From contig JANLFZ010000436.1 of the NCBI GenBank assembly GCA_024653385.1, positions 1 to 5,413 on the forward strand: 5,413 nucleotides of DNA. Reading direction: 5' to 3'. The position numbers and the translations under genes are program-made. The DNA comes from Thermoguttaceae bacterium (GTDB lineage: Bacteria; Planctomycetota; Planctomycetia; Pirellulales; Thermoguttaceae). The notes beneath the pieces are model-generated. The model was not told where the DNA came from, did no database searches, and saw only the letters and a list, made by a program, of their open reading frames with translations. Shown here piece by piece: positions 5,271-5,413 of this stretch; position 1 is the first letter of the stretch; each line of letters opens with the position of its first letter.

Positions 5271-5413
5271 TTGCAGGCGGCCGCCCCACCCGAGCTTCTC
5301 CCGCAGGGTGCGGTAGTAACTGTGTCCGGCAACGGCAACCATCTTGAACCGCACCTCGGCTCGCTGGACGCGCACGCGATCGTGGGGCTGGACCGTGGCC
5401 ATGACCCGGCCGT
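5271..5413 (-). CDS. nadK: NAD kinase, C-terminal fragment (start outside the window; true stop not identified)
   Basis: Only the last 47 conserved residues are inside the window. They read GRVMATVQPHDRVRVQRAEV, then RFKMVAVAGHSYYRTLREKL and GWGGRLQ. The combination of a (G/H)DRVRVxRA strand, a hydrophobic strand and (S/P)YYRTLREKLGWGG matches the extreme C-terminus of bacterial NAD kinases (ATP-NAD kinase, which makes NADP+ from NAD+ in the cytoplasm). The catalytic GGDG region lies outside. No stop codon follows: after Gln at 5273-5271 the frame runs into the heptad array and stays open to about 4050. I therefore end the feature where family similarity ends. A one-base shift would end the protein at TAG 5200-5198, a two-base shift at TAG 5214-5212. 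The family call is fairly firm despite the short fragment; the C-terminal end is unresolved. Confidence 0.68.

Overview
The window is GC-rich, densely coding bacterial DNA that looks like a planctomycete (Planctomycetota, probably Pirellulales-like). The evidence for this is indirect. It consists of the style of the secreted proteins, an alpha-2-macroglobulin-like C-terminus of the kind I associate with planctomycete surface proteins, a secreted Sb-PDE-type phosphodiesterase, and an intergenic heptanucleotide repeat array. All family assignments are from recognition of the protein sequences, with no database search.

Layout: one partial plus-strand gene enters from the left edge (1-338; C-terminal end of an alpha-2-macroglobulin-like protein) and converges, with a 10-base gap, on a long run of minus-strand genes. 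Read in their own direction from the right edge, these are: the C-terminal end of an NAD kinase (5413 to about 5271); a 12-copy array of a degenerate 7-bp repeat (5269-5186); a secreted protein of unknown function (5125-4211, DUF6263-like); a 171-bp spacer with small hairpins; a secreted PHP-fold phosphodiesterase (4039-2951); a 139-bp spacer; and a tight three-gene cluster consisting of a class I/II PLP aminotransferase with a GTG start (2811-1624), a YafV/Nit2-like omega-amidase (1609-836) and a NimA-like flavin-binding split-barrel protein (831-349).

The last three genes are separated by only 14 and 4 bases and almost certainly form one transcript. The aminotransferase/omega-amidase pair is a recognisable metabolic unit. 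A glutamine- or asparagine-dependent transaminase makes an alpha-keto-omega-amide, and the omega-amidase hydrolyses it, which pulls the transamination forward; methionine salvage from its 2-oxo acid is the best-known use. The flavin-type protein may simply be co-transcribed.

The oddest point in the window is at the right end. The NAD kinase reading frame has no stop codon after its conserved C-terminus. It runs through the heptad array and stays open, out of frame, across the whole of the next gene. This suggests that the repeat array displaced the stop, that there is a frameshift (natural, or an error in the G-rich array), or that the protein has an unusual tail. I see no CRISPR array, RNA gene, insertion sequence or clearly new multi-gene system; the rest is ordinary chromosomal sequence.
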